A stretch of 64,000 nucleotides of DNA from an uncultured Sphingomonadales bacterium (GCA_903821605.1 CAIJLZ010000014.1:1-64000), one strand, 5' to 3'; positions 24,145 through 32,946 are shown, counted from the first letter of the stretch. Made by a program: numbers and translations. The notes: generated by a model from the letters alone, not told the origin.

Positions 24145-25343
24145 CCGCCCATCCGAACAATCCGCTCAAGGCCGATTTTCCGGGCCTGGCCAATGACTGG
24201 CATTATCTTGATACCGGCGCATCGGCGCAAAAACCGCAGGCCGTGATCGACGCCATGACCCGCGCGTTGGGCGCGGATTATGCCACTGTCCATCGCGGCG
24301 TTTATGCGCGTTCGGCCAATATGACGCTCGCCTTCGAGGCGGCGCGGCGGCGGGTGGCGACGTTCATCAATGCCGTATCGGAAAATGAGGTCGTGTTCGT
24401 GCGCGGCGCGACCGAGGCGATCAACCTTGTGGCCCAGAGCTATGGCGCGCTGTTGCAGGCGGGCGACCGCATCTTGCTGAGCCAATTGGAGCATCACAGC
24501 AACATCGTGCCGTGGCAGTTGTTGCGCGACCGTATCGGGATCGAGATCGACGTCTGTCCGTTGACCGCCGATGGCCAGATTGACCTTGATGCCGCCGAGC
24601 AGATGCTGACCCCGCGCCACCGGCTGGTCGCGCTCGCCCATGTGTCGAACGTGCTGGGTTCCGAACTGGATGTGCCGCGGGCGGTCACGCTGGCGCATAA
24701 GGTCGGGGCCAAGATCCTGCTCGATGGTTGTCAGGCGATCCCGCGCCTTGGCGTTGATGTGCAGGCGCTGGGCTGCGATTTCTACGTTTTCTCCGGCCAC
24801 AAGCTCTATGGCCCGACCGGGATCGGCGCGTTGTGGGCCCGCGCCGATATTCTGGCCGCCATGCCGCCATGGCAGGGCGGGGGCGCGATGATCGACCGGG
24901 TGACGTTCGAGAAAACCAGCTATGCCCCGCCGCCCGCGCGGTTTGAGGCCGGGACACCCGCCATTACCGAGGTGATCGGGCTACATGCGGCCATTGATTA
25001 TGTCGCCGCGATTGGGATCGACAAGATCCACGCGCATGAGGTGAGGCTGGTCGGCTTGGCGCGCGATGCGTTGCGCCAGTTGAACAGCGTCCAGTTGTTC
25101 GGGCCGGAAGAATCGGCGGGGATTGTGTCTTTTGCGATGCAGGGCATTCACCCGCATGATATCGGCACGATCCTTGATGAAGAGGGGGTGGCGATCCGCG
25201 CCGGGCATCATTGTGCCCAGCCGCTGATGGACCATCTCGGCGTGCCTGCAACGGCCCGGGCGAGTTTCGGCCTGTACAATGATGAGAATGACGTGGCGGC
25301 GTTGGTGCGCGGCCTAGAGCGAGTGTCGAGGATTTTCGGATGA
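24141..25343 (+). CDS. sufS: SufS-type cysteine desulfurase
   Basis: SufS removes sulfur from cysteine to supply the SUF scaffold. The 400-residue group II desulfurase binds PLP through Lys221 in FSGHKLYGPTGIG, and the persulfide Cys358 lies in the RAGHHCAQP loop; the HHSNIVPWQ motif is near 118. No SufE or SufU partner gene is in the operon. The start overlaps sufD and the stop overlaps sufT, both as ATGA. Confidence 0.97.
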   Translation: MTAHPNNPLKADFPGLANDWHYLDTGASAQKPQAVIDAMTRALGADYATVHRGVYARSANMTLAFEAARRRVATFINAVSENEVVFVRGATEAINLVAQSYGALLQAGDRILLSQLEHHSNIVPWQLLRDRIGIEIDVCPLTADGQIDLDAAEQMLTPRHRLVALAHVSNVLGSELDVPRAVTLAHKVGAKILLDGCQAIPRLGVDVQALGCDFYVFSGHKLYGPTGIGALWARADILAAMPPWQGGGAMIDRVTFEKTSYAPPPARFEAGTPAITEVIGLHAAIDYVAAIGIDKIHAHEVRLVGLARDALRQLNSVQLFGPEESAGIVSFAMQGIHPHDIGTILDEEGVAIRAGHHCAQPLMDHLGVPATARASFGLYNDENDVAALVRGLERVSRIFG

Positions 25344-25807
25344 GTGAGGACAACAAGGTCAATTATCAGGAAGTCGATAGCGTGCCGCCGCCGCCCAAGG
25401 CGCGGGTGACGGATGCGGGCTTCGCGCCCGCGACTGACCGCAAGCCCGACTATCTGGATGGCTTCCTGTCGGAAAAGCCGCAGGCGCTGACCGGCGAGGA
25501 ACCGGGCGGCGACTTGTATGAAGGCGTGATTGCAGCGCTCAAGGACATTTTCGATCCGGAAATTCCGGTCAATATCTATGATTTGGGCCTGATCTATAAT
25601 GTCGAGATCAGCGGCGGCCATGCGGTTGTCACCATGACGCTGACCACGCCGCATTGCCCAGTCGCGGAATCCATGCCGGGCGAAGTTGAACTGCGCGTCG
25701 GCGCGGTGCCGGGCATTGGGTCGGCCGATGTCAATCTCGTCTGGGATCCACCTTGGGACCCGGCCAAGATGTCGGACGAGGCCAAGCTCGAACTCGGCAT
25801 GTTGTAA
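25340..25807 (+). CDS. sufT: SUF-linked MIP18/DUF59 protein SufT
   Basis: This 155-residue DUF59 (MIP18) protein is involved in Fe-S maturation under high demand. After a variable Pro-rich N-terminus, the domain reads LKDIFDPEIPVNIYDLGLIY, then VVTMTLTTPHCPVAESMPGE with the reactive cysteine, and ends DVNLVWDPPWDPAKMSDEAK. It is the last gene of the suf operon, overlapping sufS, and is followed by a bidirectional terminator. Confidence 0.94.
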   Translation: MSEDNKVNYQEVDSVPPPPKARVTDAGFAPATDRKPDYLDGFLSEKPQALTGEEPGGDLYEGVIAALKDIFDPEIPVNIYDLGLIYNVEISGGHAVVTMTLTTPHCPVAESMPGEVELRVGAVPGIGSADVNLVWDPPWDPAKMSDEAKLELGML

Positions 25808-25812
25808 GGAAA

Positions 25813-25836
25813 ATCCTCCCCCGTCAGGGGGAGGAT
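25813..25836. terminator. Bidirectional terminator between suf operon and leuA
   Basis: ATCCTCCCCC-GTCA-GGGGGAGGAT is a perfect 10-bp stem between convergent genes. On the minus strand it is followed by TTTTCC, so it is better suited to ending leuA transcription; on the plus strand the tail is GATTATTC. Confidence 0.85.
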
Positions 25837-25846
25837 GATTATTCGC

Positions 25847-27391
25847 TCAGGCGGTGGCGCTATTGTCGAGCGCGCTGCGGCCACGCTTGACCATCAGCTT
25901 GTTGAGCGCATTCACATAAGCCCGCGCGCTGGCCACCATGGTGTCGTAATGCGCACCACGGCCACGCACCGTGCGGCCATCTTCCGACAGCAGTACCGAA
26001 ACCTCGGCCTGTGCATCAGTGCCACCGGTCACGGCATGGACCTCATAACGTTCCAGCACCGAAAGATCATGCGGGACGATCATGCGAATGGCGTTGAACA
26101 GCGCGTCAACCGGGCCATTGCCCTTGCTGGTGACGGTCTTTTCCTCGCCCTCAACATCGAGCGTCAGGATCGCACGCTGTGGGCCGTTGGAGCCGCAATA
26201 AATCTCGACTTCCTTGACCTGAATAACGTCATGGCCGCGCAGCACCTCGTCATCGACCAGCGCGATGATGTCCTCGTCATAAACGGCCTTTTTGGCGTCG
26301 GCCAACGCCTTGAACCGGACAAAGGCATCCTGAAATTCATTGTCACCCAGACGAAAGCCCAGTTCTTCCAGCTTCTGGCGGAAGGCCGCGCGGCCCGAAT
26401 GCTTGCCCATGACCAGATTGGAGGCGTTGAGGCCAACCGATTCCGGGGTCATGATTTCATAGGTGCTGGCATCCTTGATCATGCCGTCCTGATGGATGCC
26501 GCTTTCATGCGCAAAGGCATTGGCCCCGACGATCGCCTTGTTCGGCTGCACCTGAAAGCCGGTGATGCCGGAGATCAGGCGGCTGGCACGGGTGATTTCG
26601 GTGGTGACGGCGTTGGTCTTGAACGGCATCACATCATGGCGGACCTTGAGCGCCATCACGATTTCCTCAACCGCAGCGTTACCGGCGCGTTCGCCAATGC
26701 CGTTGATCGTCGATTCCACCTGTCGCGCCCCGGCCATCACGGCCGCCAGCGTGTTCGCGACGGCCAGACCGAGATCATTATGGCAATGGGTTGAGAAGGT
26801 CGCCAGATCGGCGTTCGGCACGCGATTGATCACGTCGCGGAACATCTTGCCATAGGTTTCCGGCGTGCCATAGCCCACCGTATCCGGCAGGTTGATGGTG
26901 CGCGCCCCGGCTTTGATCGCCACTTCAACCGCGCGGCACAGGAAATCCGGGTCTGAACGGGTGGCATCTTCCGCCGACCATTCGACATCAGGCGACAGCG
27001 AGGCCGCCAGCCCGACGCTCTTTTCAATCGCGGCCAGCACTTCTTCCGGCGACTTGTTCAGCTTGACGCGCATGTGCAACGGGCTGGTCGCGATGAAGGT
27101 GTGGATGCGCGGGCTCTTGGCGTGCCGGACAGCAGCCCAAGCGCGCTCAATGTCGGCGGACGAGGCGCGCGCGAGGCTGGCGACCGTGGCCTTTTGGCAC
27201 TGGCGGGCGACTTCAGACACGGCCTCGAAATCGCCTTCGGATGCAATCGCAAAGCCCGCTTCGATGATATCGACGCCCAATGCTTCAAGCTGGGCGGCGA
27301 CACGCAGCTTTTCTTCCAGATTCATCGAACAGCCGGGGGACTGTTCGCCATCGCGCAGGGTGGTGTCGAAAATCTTGACGGTATCGGTCAC
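25847..27391 (-). CDS. leuA: 2-isopropylmalate synthase
   Basis: LeuA condenses acetyl-CoA and 2-ketoisovalerate in the first committed step of leucine synthesis. The 514-residue protein has the TIM-barrel start [20 protein letters not shown], the metal-binding [31 protein letters not shown], and a C-terminal LeuA regulatory domain (about 395-505) that binds leucine for feedback inhibition. It starts with GTG after an AAGGA site. Upstream lies a Leu-codon-rich leader peptide and hairpin, so transcriptional attenuation is likely in addition. Confidence 0.96.
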   Translation of the reverse strand: MTDTVKIFDTTLRDGEQSPGCSMNLEEKLRVAAQLEALGVDIIEAGFAIASEGDFEAVSEVARQCQKATVASLARASSADIERAWAAVRHAKSPRIHTFIATSPLHMRVKLNKSPEEVLAAIEKSVGLAASLSPDVEWSAEDATRSDPDFLCRAVEVAIKAGARTINLPDTVGYGTPETYGKMFRDVINRVPNADLATFSTHCHNDLGLAVANTLAAVMAGARQVESTINGIGERAGNAAVEEIVMALKVRHDVMPFKTNAVTTEITRASRLISGITGFQVQPNKAIVGANAFAHESGIHQDGMIKDASTYEIMTPESVGLNASNLVMGKHSGRAAFRQKLEELGFRLGDNEFQDAFVRFKALADAKKAVYDEDIIALVDDEVLRGHDVIQVKEVEIYCGSNGPQRAILTLDVEGEEKTVTSKGNGPVDALFNAIRMIVPHDLSVLERYEVHAVTGGTDAQAEVSVLLSEDGRTVRGRGAHYDTMVASARAYVNALNKLMVKRGRSALDNSATA

Positions 27392-27476
27392 GGTCTTTGA
27401 TCCTTGAATTGCCGGTCTATAGGTGGCCGGACAATGAATTGGGGCAGGCTATAGCGCCTGAACAACATTGGATAAA

Positions 27477-27540
27477 CCCTTAGGCGAGGAGTGCTTCAGG
27501 CGGCGCGGGGCGCGGCCAAGCAGAAACGCACGCCTAAGGG
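27477..27540 (-). promoter_or_regulatory. leuA leader hairpin (candidate attenuator)
   Basis: Perfect 10-bp arms CCCTTAGGCG (27531-27540) and CGCCTAAGGG (27477-27486) enclose a GC-rich 44-nt loop with further internal pairing (TGCTT/AAGCA). The promoter-proximal arm overlaps the last codons and stop of the leader peptide. A TTTAT tract follows the distal arm, a weak U-run. A ribosome stalled on the Leu codons would cover the first arm and prevent the hairpin. Confidence 0.65.
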
Positions 27541-27581
27541 CGTGTAAGTCGTAACCAAAGAAGGGCGCGCTGCGCGTTCAT
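27534..27581 (-). CDS. leuA leader peptide
   Basis: This 15-residue ORF reads MNAQRALLWLRLTRP. Four of its 15 codons are Leu, written CTT, CTT, TTA and CTT, which are rare choices in a genome that otherwise uses CTG/CTC. It lies about 140 bp upstream of leuA on the same strand, and its stop is inside the hairpin arm. This is the architecture of an amino-acid biosynthetic leader peptide. No clear Shine-Dalgarno site is visible. Confidence 0.68.
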   Translation of the reverse strand: MNAQRALLWLRLTRP

Positions 27582-27706
27582 AACGAGATGTATCGCCGAA
27601 TCGCGGGCGAATGTCTAGCGCCCGTGACGAGTGATTTGATCGATCTTGGTGATCGAGGGGCTTTGGCGCTCATGGACTCCTGCGCGACGCAGGAGCCATC
27701 AGTTGC
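27582..27706. other. Spacer between leuA leader and purQ
   Basis: About 125 bp that must contain the leuA promoter (minus strand). A CTCCTGCG-CGA-CGCAGGAG hairpin (27677-27695) lies 11 bp beyond the purQ stop and may end purQ transcription, though it lacks a U-run on the minus strand. Confidence 0.45.
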
Positions 27707-28369
27707 TTACAGCGCGGCGAGCACGCTTTCGAACAGGCGGCGACCATCATTGCCGCCATGGGCGGGTTCGACCATGCGCTCGGGATGCGGCATCATGCCC
27801 AGCACGTTGCGCTTGTCATTGAGGATCCCGGCAATATCGCGAGCCGAGCCATTGATCGCGGTCGTATAGCGAAAGGCCACGCGGCCTTCGCCTTCAAGCC
27901 GGTCGAGCGTTTCGGTGTCCGCGTTGAAATTGCCGTCATGATGCGCGACCGGGAAATTGACCTGCTCGCCCGCGGCATAGAGCCGGGTGAAATCCGAATC
28001 GCTATTGGTGACGGTCAGCGCCACATCGCGGCAGATGAAATCCAGCGTTGCATTGCGCATCAGCGCACCCGGCAGCATCCCTGCTTCGGTCAGCACCTGA
28101 AAGCCGTTGCACACGCCCAGCACGCGCACGCCGCGTTCAGCGGCCTGCTTGACGGCGGCAACAATCGGGCTGCGCGCGGCGATTGCGCCACAACGGAGAT
28201 AATCGCCATAAGAAAAGCCACCCGGCACAGCGATGAAATCAATGCCGTCGGGCAGGCTGGTCTCGCGGTGCCAGACCATCTTGGGGGCCTTGCCGGTCAC
28301 CTGTTCAATGGCGACGGCCATGTCGCGGTCGCAATTGGAGCCGGGGAAGACGATGACTGCGGAGTTCAT
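27707..28369 (-). CDS. purQ: Phosphoribosylformylglycinamidine synthase subunit PurQ
   Basis: PurQ is the glutaminase subunit of FGAM synthase, giving ammonia to PurL in purine synthesis. The 220-residue class I amidotransferase has [17 protein letters not shown] at its start, the [15 protein letters not shown] oxyanion region, the nucleophile in [11 protein letters not shown] and the C-terminal HPERMVEP. The ATG at 28369 is chosen over the track start at 28447, which overlaps purS. It follows purS by 14 bp, forming the PurS-PurQ pair of the multi-subunit enzyme. Confidence 0.96.
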   Translation of the reverse strand: MNSAVIVFPGSNCDRDMAVAIEQVTGKAPKMVWHRETSLPDGIDFIAVPGGFSYGDYLRCGAIAARSPIVAAVKQAAERGVRVLGVCNGFQVLTEAGMLPGALMRNATLDFICRDVALTVTNSDSDFTRLYAAGEQVNFPVAHHDGNFNADTETLDRLEGEGRVAFRYTTAINGSARDIAGILNDKRNVLGMMPHPERMVEPAHGGNDGRRLFESVLAAL

Positions 28370-28383
28370 GGGGCTTCCTTCGA

Positions 28384-28620
28384 TCAGCCTGCGACCGGCT
28401 CGATGCGGAAGTTCTCGATCACGGTGTTGGCAAGAAGTTGCTGGCACATGCGTTCGATATCGGCGGTGGTGACGCTGTCATCAAGGTCAAGCTCGATCAG
28501 CTTGCCCGCGCGCACATCGTTCACGCCGGTGAAGCCCAGACCCTCTAAGCCGTGGTGAATGGCCTTGCCCTGTGGGTCGAGAACCCCGTTCTTCAACGTC
28601 ACATAAATCCGCGTCTTCAT
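28384..28620 (-). CDS. purS: Phosphoribosylformylglycinamidine synthase subunit PurS
   Basis: PurS is the small subunit bridging PurQ and PurL in the three-component FGAM synthase. The 78-residue protein begins [20 protein letters not shown], followed by [20 protein letters not shown], the diagnostic family pattern. The ATG at 28620 is far inside the 129-residue track ORF and gives a normal length. Confidence 0.95.
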   Translation of the reverse strand: MKTRIYVTLKNGVLDPQGKAIHHGLEGLGFTGVNDVRAGKLIELDLDDSVTTADIERMCQQLLANTVIENFRIEPVAG

Positions 28621-28776
28621 GGAATCGTCCCGGTTGCTGCTTGGCGGTGAATGGATTGCGCCCCCTATGGCGATGCCGAGCCGATGATGCAAGGATTCAC
28701 GCAAAATTAGGAGCAGTGGTGGGATAGTGCGGCCGCGCGCCGCAGGAAGATGACCGGCGCATGCAGGAGGCAATCA

Positions 28777-28932
28777 ATGGCCAGTGTCGCACTGCTCATA
28801 TTCGTCGCCATTTTTACGTTCGGCGACCAACTCTTTGGCTGGTATGATGATGGAAGTCGTATCCAGATCGCCTTGGGGCTATGTTTCGCGCTTGGCGTCC
28901 TGTGCGGCTATAAGTCGCGGGGCACAAGCTGA
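28777..28932 (+). CDS. Small single-helix/two-helix membrane protein
   Basis: This 51-residue protein, MASVALLIFVAIFTFGDQLF then ALGLCFALGVLCGYKSRG, has two hydrophobic stretches and a short hydrophilic turn. A consensus AGGAGG lies 6 bp before the ATG at 28777, which favours this start over 28750 and supports a real gene. Function is unknown. It stands alone on the plus strand and ends at a 13-bp hairpin. Confidence 0.65.
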   Translation: MASVALLIFVAIFTFGDQLFGWYDDGSRIQIALGLCFALGVLCGYKSRGTS

Positions 28933-28934
28933 CG

Positions 28935-28967
28935 GCAAAGGCGGGCGCGTGCAACGCCCGCCTTTGC
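28935..28967. terminator. Bidirectional hairpin between convergent genes
   Basis: GCAAAGGCGGGCG-CGTGCAA-CGCCCGCCTTTGC forms a perfect 13-bp stem directly after the small membrane-protein stop and beside the end of the convergent secreted-protein gene. It is followed by GCATTATT on the plus strand, so the U-run is weak. Confidence 0.65.
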
Positions 28968-28971
28968 AGCA

Positions 28972-29370
28972 TTATTGCCCGGTAGTGGCGCTGCTGCTGC
29001 CCGCCTGTTCCTCTTCACGTGCCTGACGCATCAGTTCGCGATAACAGCCAGTCCAGCCGCCAGCACCCGAGGTGGAGCAGCTATTGGTCCCGGTGCGGCC
29101 GATATATTCCATCGACCGGGCGCGTTCGGCCCAGCTTTGCGCATCGGGGGCGGGGCGGGATTTACGCAGCGCTTCCGGAATGCGGTAGCGCTCCGACTCG
29201 GGCTTGCGGGCGCAGACCACAATTTCGCCGTCCGCGCTGGCGGGGCAGGGGTCGTCGCCATAGACGATGACCAGCTGCTCTTTATGCTGTTGGGCCAATG
29301 CCGGCGTCGAGAGAGCCAGCAATGGCGCGGCGGCGATGCCAAGGGCGAGGGCAATAAGCGGTCTGGCCAT
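28972..29370 (-). CDS. Uncharacterised secreted protein
   Basis: This 132-residue protein starts with a signal peptide (MARPLIALALGIAAAPLLAL then STPALAQ, cleavage likely after ALA). The mature part has GDDPCPASADGEIVVCARKP, then ERYRIPEALR and two more cysteines (NSCSTSGAGGWTGCYREL), so two disulfides in the periplasm are plausible. I recall similar DxPCP...IVVCAR..E..RIP proteins widespread in sphingomonads, function unknown. It follows coq7 by about 50 bp; dsbB upstream in the same cluster is a suggestive neighbour. Confidence 0.75.
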   Translation of the reverse strand: MARPLIALALGIAAAPLLALSTPALAQQHKEQLVIVYGDDPCPASADGEIVVCARKPESERYRIPEALRKSRPAPDAQSWAERARSMEYIGRTGTNSCSTSGAGGWTGCYRELMRQAREEEQAGSSSATTGQ

Positions 29371-29422
29371 GATGTCTCTCCTGATAAGGGGGTGGCAAAT
29401 GCCGATGTCCCCGGAAACCTGA

Positions 29423-29950
29423 TTAAATCCGTTTGGATAGGGCGATGGCCGCCCGGCAGCCAAGGCGGATGGCCCCTGCCAGCAGCGGATAGGCCGGTGC
29501 CTGTTCTGCGCCGGCGGCCAAGGCGGCGTCGCGGTGCTGGACCTCCTCCGCCTGAAATTCGGCAATCATGGCGCGCAGTTCAGGATCAGCCTCAGACGGC
29601 GGCGCGGCGTCGAGTTCGCGCAATTGTTCTGCATAATGGGCGTCAATTTCGGTCTCAATCGCAGCCGTGCAGGCCATGGCAGCCTTGGGGCCGATCAAGG
29701 CGGTCGCCGCGCCGAGCGCGAAGCCCGCCACGTCCCAAAAGGGTTGCAGCAGGGTCGGGCGCACGCCGCGTTCGCTGATCATTCGGTCGAACAAGCGGCG
29801 GTGGCGGGCTTCTTGGGCGGCCATATGTGCGATTTCGCCGCTCATCGCATGGTCGCTGCCCAAAATGGCGAGTTGCCCGGCATAGATGCGGGTCGCACCA
29901 TATTCACCGGCATGGTCAACCCGGATCATCGATGGGCGGTCGACAGTCAT
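29423..29950 (-). CDS. coq7: Demethoxyubiquinone hydroxylase (Coq7 family)
   Basis: This 175-residue diiron monooxygenase hydroxylates demethoxyubiquinone in ubiquinone synthesis. The iron ligands are visible as MIRVDHAGEYGATRIY, AAQEARHRRLFDRM, IETEIDAHYAEQL and AEFQAEEVQHRDAA (two ExxH repeats). Full length, membrane-associated by a hydrophobic face. Its start overlaps the dsbB stop (ATGA at 29947), so it belongs to the ctpA-dsbB-coq7 operon. Confidence 0.94.
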   Translation of the reverse strand: MTVDRPSMIRVDHAGEYGATRIYAGQLAILGSDHAMSGEIAHMAAQEARHRRLFDRMISERGVRPTLLQPFWDVAGFALGAATALIGPKAAMACTAAIETEIDAHYAEQLRELDAAPPSEADPELRAMIAEFQAEEVQHRDAALAAGAEQAPAYPLLAGAIRLGCRAAIALSKRI

Positions 29951-30426
29951 GCCCGGCCCTTCCGTGCAAGCAGGGCGAGAACCAAAATCCCCGCCGGGAT
30001 GGAAATCAGCGCATTATAACCTGCGAGCGAGATACCGAACAGCGTCCATTGTGGTTGGTCGCAGCGAATGACCGGTGTGGCCCAGATATCGGCCAAAACC
30101 TCTGCCGTTGATCCGGCAGATGCCGCCACGGTGCAGGAGGTTAACCCTTCCCACCAGCGATATTCGACCCCGGCATGGAAAATCCCGATCAGGCCGGACG
30201 TGATGACGGCCAGCCCGGCAAGCGCGATCATCCATGTTTTTGGTCCGCGTCCCGGTATGATAAAACCGAGCAGCGCCAGCGCGATCGCCGTATAATGCGG
30301 CCAACGCTGCCAATGGCACATTTCGCACGGATAAAGCCCGCCAATATATTGCGATCCCAGCGCCCCTGCCATCAAGCTGACAGGAAGCAGCAAGGCCAAC
30401 CAGCGGGCGGGATAGAGGCTGTTCAT
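29947..30426 (-). CDS. dsbB: Disulfide bond formation protein B
   Basis: DsbB passes electrons from periplasmic DsbA to ubiquinone. The 159-residue protein has four membrane helices and the first redox pair in QYIGGLYPCEMCHWQRWPHY. A second pair lies in the periplasmic loop between TSCTVAAS and VIRCDQPQW. The neighbouring coq7 makes its electron acceptor. The start lies 1 bp from the ctpA stop, so the genes are surely co-transcribed. Confidence 0.93.
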   Translation of the reverse strand: MNSLYPARWLALLLPVSLMAGALGSQYIGGLYPCEMCHWQRWPHYTAIALALLGFIIPGRGPKTWMIALAGLAVITSGLIGIFHAGVEYRWWEGLTSCTVAASAGSTAEVLADIWATPVIRCDQPQWTLFGISLAGYNALISIPAGILVLALLARKGRA

Positions 30427-30427
30427 C

Positions 30428-31756
30428 TCAGCGCGCGCCGCCAGCCTTGCCGCCCGCGAGGCGGGCCGTGCCGGTCTTCAAAATGGCCTTGATCGCGTAA
30501 TCGAGCTGAAAATCCTTGATGCCCTTTTTCTCCAACTCGGCCTGGGTGGCGGTGAAGCGCGGATCATTCTTGCCGTCATCCTCCAGTACGCTGTTATCGA
30601 CCTTGGCCTCATTGATCAGATGGCGGCGCAGATCAGCTTCGCGGAAGCTCGGGCGCGACTTATAATCCGGGTCGGACAGTTGCGGCACCTTGATATCCGG
30701 TTCGATCCCGCCTTCCTGCACCGAACGGCCAGACGGCGTATAATAACGCGCGGTGGTCAGGCGCAACGCGCTGTCTTCGGACAGTTGGAGCAAGGTCTGC
30801 ACCGATCCCTTGCCAAAGCTACGCTCACCCATGACCAGCCCGCGATGGTGGTCCTGCAAGGCACCGGCGACGATTTCCGATGCCGAAGCCGAGCCGGAAT
30901 CGACCAGCACGACAATCGGCTTGCCCTTCGCATAGTCGCCTGGCTTGGCGTAATAACGCTCGACATCCGTCTTGCGGCGGCCACGTTGCGACACCACTTC
31001 GCCACGCTCAAGGAAGGCATCCGCCACCTCAATCGCCTGATCGAGCAGCCCGCCCGGATTGGACCGCAGATCGATCACATAGCCGACGACCTTGCCAGCC
31101 GTCGCCTTGTCGATCGCGACCATCGCGGCGCGCACGCCTTCGCCGGTGTTTTTGCTGAAGGCGTTGATGTTCACCACGCCGACGTCGTTGCGGACTTCCC
31201 ATTTGACCGGCTTAAGCGTGATGATCTCACGGGTCACGGTGACGTCGAGCGGCTTGTCACGGCCCGGGCGGACGATGGTCAGCTTGATCGACGTGCCCGG
31301 CTTGCCGCGCATCTTCTGCACCGCTTCATCCAGCGTGCCGCCATAAATCAGACTGCCATCGAGATGGGTCACAAAGTCACCGGCCTTGATGCCGGCACGG
31401 TCGGCGGGGGAGTCTTCGGTCGGGGCAATCACCTTGACGGCACCGTCTTCCATCCCGACGGTCAGGCCAAGACCGCCATATTCGCCCTCGGTCTGGGTGC
31501 GCATGTTCTGGAAATCGCGCGCGTCGAGATAGGAACTGTGCGGGTCAAGCGCGGCCAGCATGCCATCAATCGCGCCCTTGATCAGCACCTTGTCATCGAC
31601 CGGCTCGACATATTCGGCGCGAATGCGTTCGAATACGTTCATGAACTGGTCCAATTCACGATAGCTGTCGACGTCCACCGCTGCCATCGAAGCGCTCGCG
31701 GCCGGGATCAAGGCCATCGCACCGGCAAACAGGAGGAACTGACGGGAAACTTTCAT
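30428..31756 (-). CDS. Carboxyl-terminal processing protease (S41 family)
   Basis: This 442-residue periplasmic tail-specific protease has an N-terminal signal sequence (LLFAGAMALIPAASASMAAV). A PDZ domain spans about 80-170 (EYGGLGLTVGMEDGAVKVIA; AGIKAGDFVTHLDG). The S41 core has the catalytic Ser in VLVDSGSASASEIVAGALQD and the Lys in GERSFGKGSVQTLLQL. Such CtpA enzymes process or turn over envelope proteins. It is the first gene of the operon with dsbB and coq7. The stretch 31757-31957 upstream carries divergent promoters and no gene. Confidence 0.94.
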   Translation of the reverse strand: MKVSRQFLLFAGAMALIPAASASMAAVDVDSYRELDQFMNVFERIRAEYVEPVDDKVLIKGAIDGMLAALDPHSSYLDARDFQNMRTQTEGEYGGLGLTVGMEDGAVKVIAPTEDSPADRAGIKAGDFVTHLDGSLIYGGTLDEAVQKMRGKPGTSIKLTIVRPGRDKPLDVTVTREIITLKPVKWEVRNDVGVVNINAFSKNTGEGVRAAMVAIDKATAGKVVGYVIDLRSNPGGLLDQAIEVADAFLERGEVVSQRGRRKTDVERYYAKPGDYAKGKPIVVLVDSGSASASEIVAGALQDHHRGLVMGERSFGKGSVQTLLQLSEDSALRLTTARYYTPSGRSVQEGGIEPDIKVPQLSDPDYKSRPSFREADLRRHLINEAKVDNSVLEDDGKNDPRFTATQAELEKKGIKDFQLDYAIKAILKTGTARLAGGKAGGAR

Positions 31757-31957
31757 GCGCTTTCGGCTTTCGACAAGATATGTTTTGATTTCTGGATGAA
31801 GACTCTAGCCGAGATTCCGGGCGTGACCAAGTGGAACTATTACGGATTCCGTCGCCTTGGCCCGATGATCGATCCAGTTGACTGATCCGGCCTGTCGTCG
31901 GCTCTTTCCAATGCGCCCGCGCGGTTGCATGATCGCCATCCGAGAACGGAGCCTGTG

Positions 31958-32905
31958 ATGCGCATCGCCAGTTTCAACGTCCAGAACCTGCGGTTGCGCC
32001 GCCAAAACGGGCTGGTGCATCTGGATGGTGCGCGTGACAGCGATGTGGCGGTGGATGTCGGGCCGGATGCCATGGCCTTGGATGGCGCCGACCGGCAGTT
32101 GACGGCGGCGGTGTTGCGCGATGCCGATGCCGATATCGTCGCCTTGCAAGAGGTGTTCGATCAGGCGACGCTCGATTGGTTCCATGATCATGTGTTGCTG
32201 CCCTTGGGGGTGCGTCCTTATCCCTATCGGGTCTGTTTGCCGGGCAATGATGGCCGGGGTCGCGATGTTGCGCTGATCAGTCGTCGGCCGCTGGATGAGG
32301 TGACGGGCCATGCGGCGCTGACCCCGCAAGCGCTTGGACTGACGGTTGATAATGTCCCGGGCCGGGGTGTCGCCGCCGACCGCCCGATTTTCCGGCGCGA
32401 TTGCCTGATGGTCACGACCGGCGGGGTGACGCTGTTTCTGTGCCATTTTAAGGCACCCTATCCGGATGAAGCTGGATCATGGGCGGTGCGGCGGTTGGAA
32501 GCGCTGGCGGTGCGCCGCCTGATCGAGCGCCGATTTCCCGATCCTACAGTCGGCCATTGGCTAGTGGTGGGCGATTTCAACGAACCGGCGCGTTCCCCAG
32601 GCGGGCATGAACGCGCGGTGGCGCCATTGCTCGCGCCATTTGCGGTCGATCTGCTGGGGCGCTTGCCGGAAGATGAACGCTGGACTTATTTCGACCTCGA
32701 CAGCGGCCTGTATAGCCGCCCCGATGCGCTGCTGGCATCGCCACAACTGGCGCGCGATTGGCCGATGGCGAGGCCCTTGGTGCTGCGAGAAGGACTGGGA
32801 CGCGAGACCGGCCCGCGTGTGGGCGCGCGCCTGCCCGAGGTCGGCGAACACCGCCCGCATGCGAGTGATCATGCCGCGCTGGTGATCGATTTCCGGGGAC
32901 TGTGA
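31958..32905 (+). CDS. Endonuclease/exonuclease/phosphatase family protein
   Basis: This 315-residue protein has the EEP fold: MRIASFNVQNLRLRR (Asn), DADADIVALQEVFDQATLDW (catalytic Glu), LFLCHFKAPYPD, HWLVVGDFNEPAR (Asp/Asn) and the final SDHAALVIDF (Asp-His). These five metal/catalytic motifs place it with metal-dependent phosphodiesterases; DNA, lipid or nucleotide substrates are all possible. The ATG at 31958 is preferred because it starts exactly at the first strand. No signal peptide is seen, so it is probably cytoplasmic. Confidence 0.88.
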   Translation: MRIASFNVQNLRLRRQNGLVHLDGARDSDVAVDVGPDAMALDGADRQLTAAVLRDADADIVALQEVFDQATLDWFHDHVLLPLGVRPYPYRVCLPGNDGRGRDVALISRRPLDEVTGHAALTPQALGLTVDNVPGRGVAADRPIFRRDCLMVTTGGVTLFLCHFKAPYPDEAGSWAVRRLEALAVRRLIERRFPDPTVGHWLVVGDFNEPARSPGGHERAVAPLLAPFAVDLLGRLPEDERWTYFDLDSGLYSRPDALLASPQLARDWPMARPLVLREGLGRETGPRVGARLPEVGEHRPHASDHAALVIDFRGL

Positions 32906-32946
32906 GCGCGCCGCATTTCCCGTCGCCACATGGGCGAGGGTGAAGA

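Noticed and set aside
27545-27565. GTAAGTCGTAACCAA resembling the 3' end of 16S rRNA
   Set aside because: Only about 10 bases match, and the anti-Shine-Dalgarno end is missing. The stretch is explained by the leuA leader peptide on the other strand.
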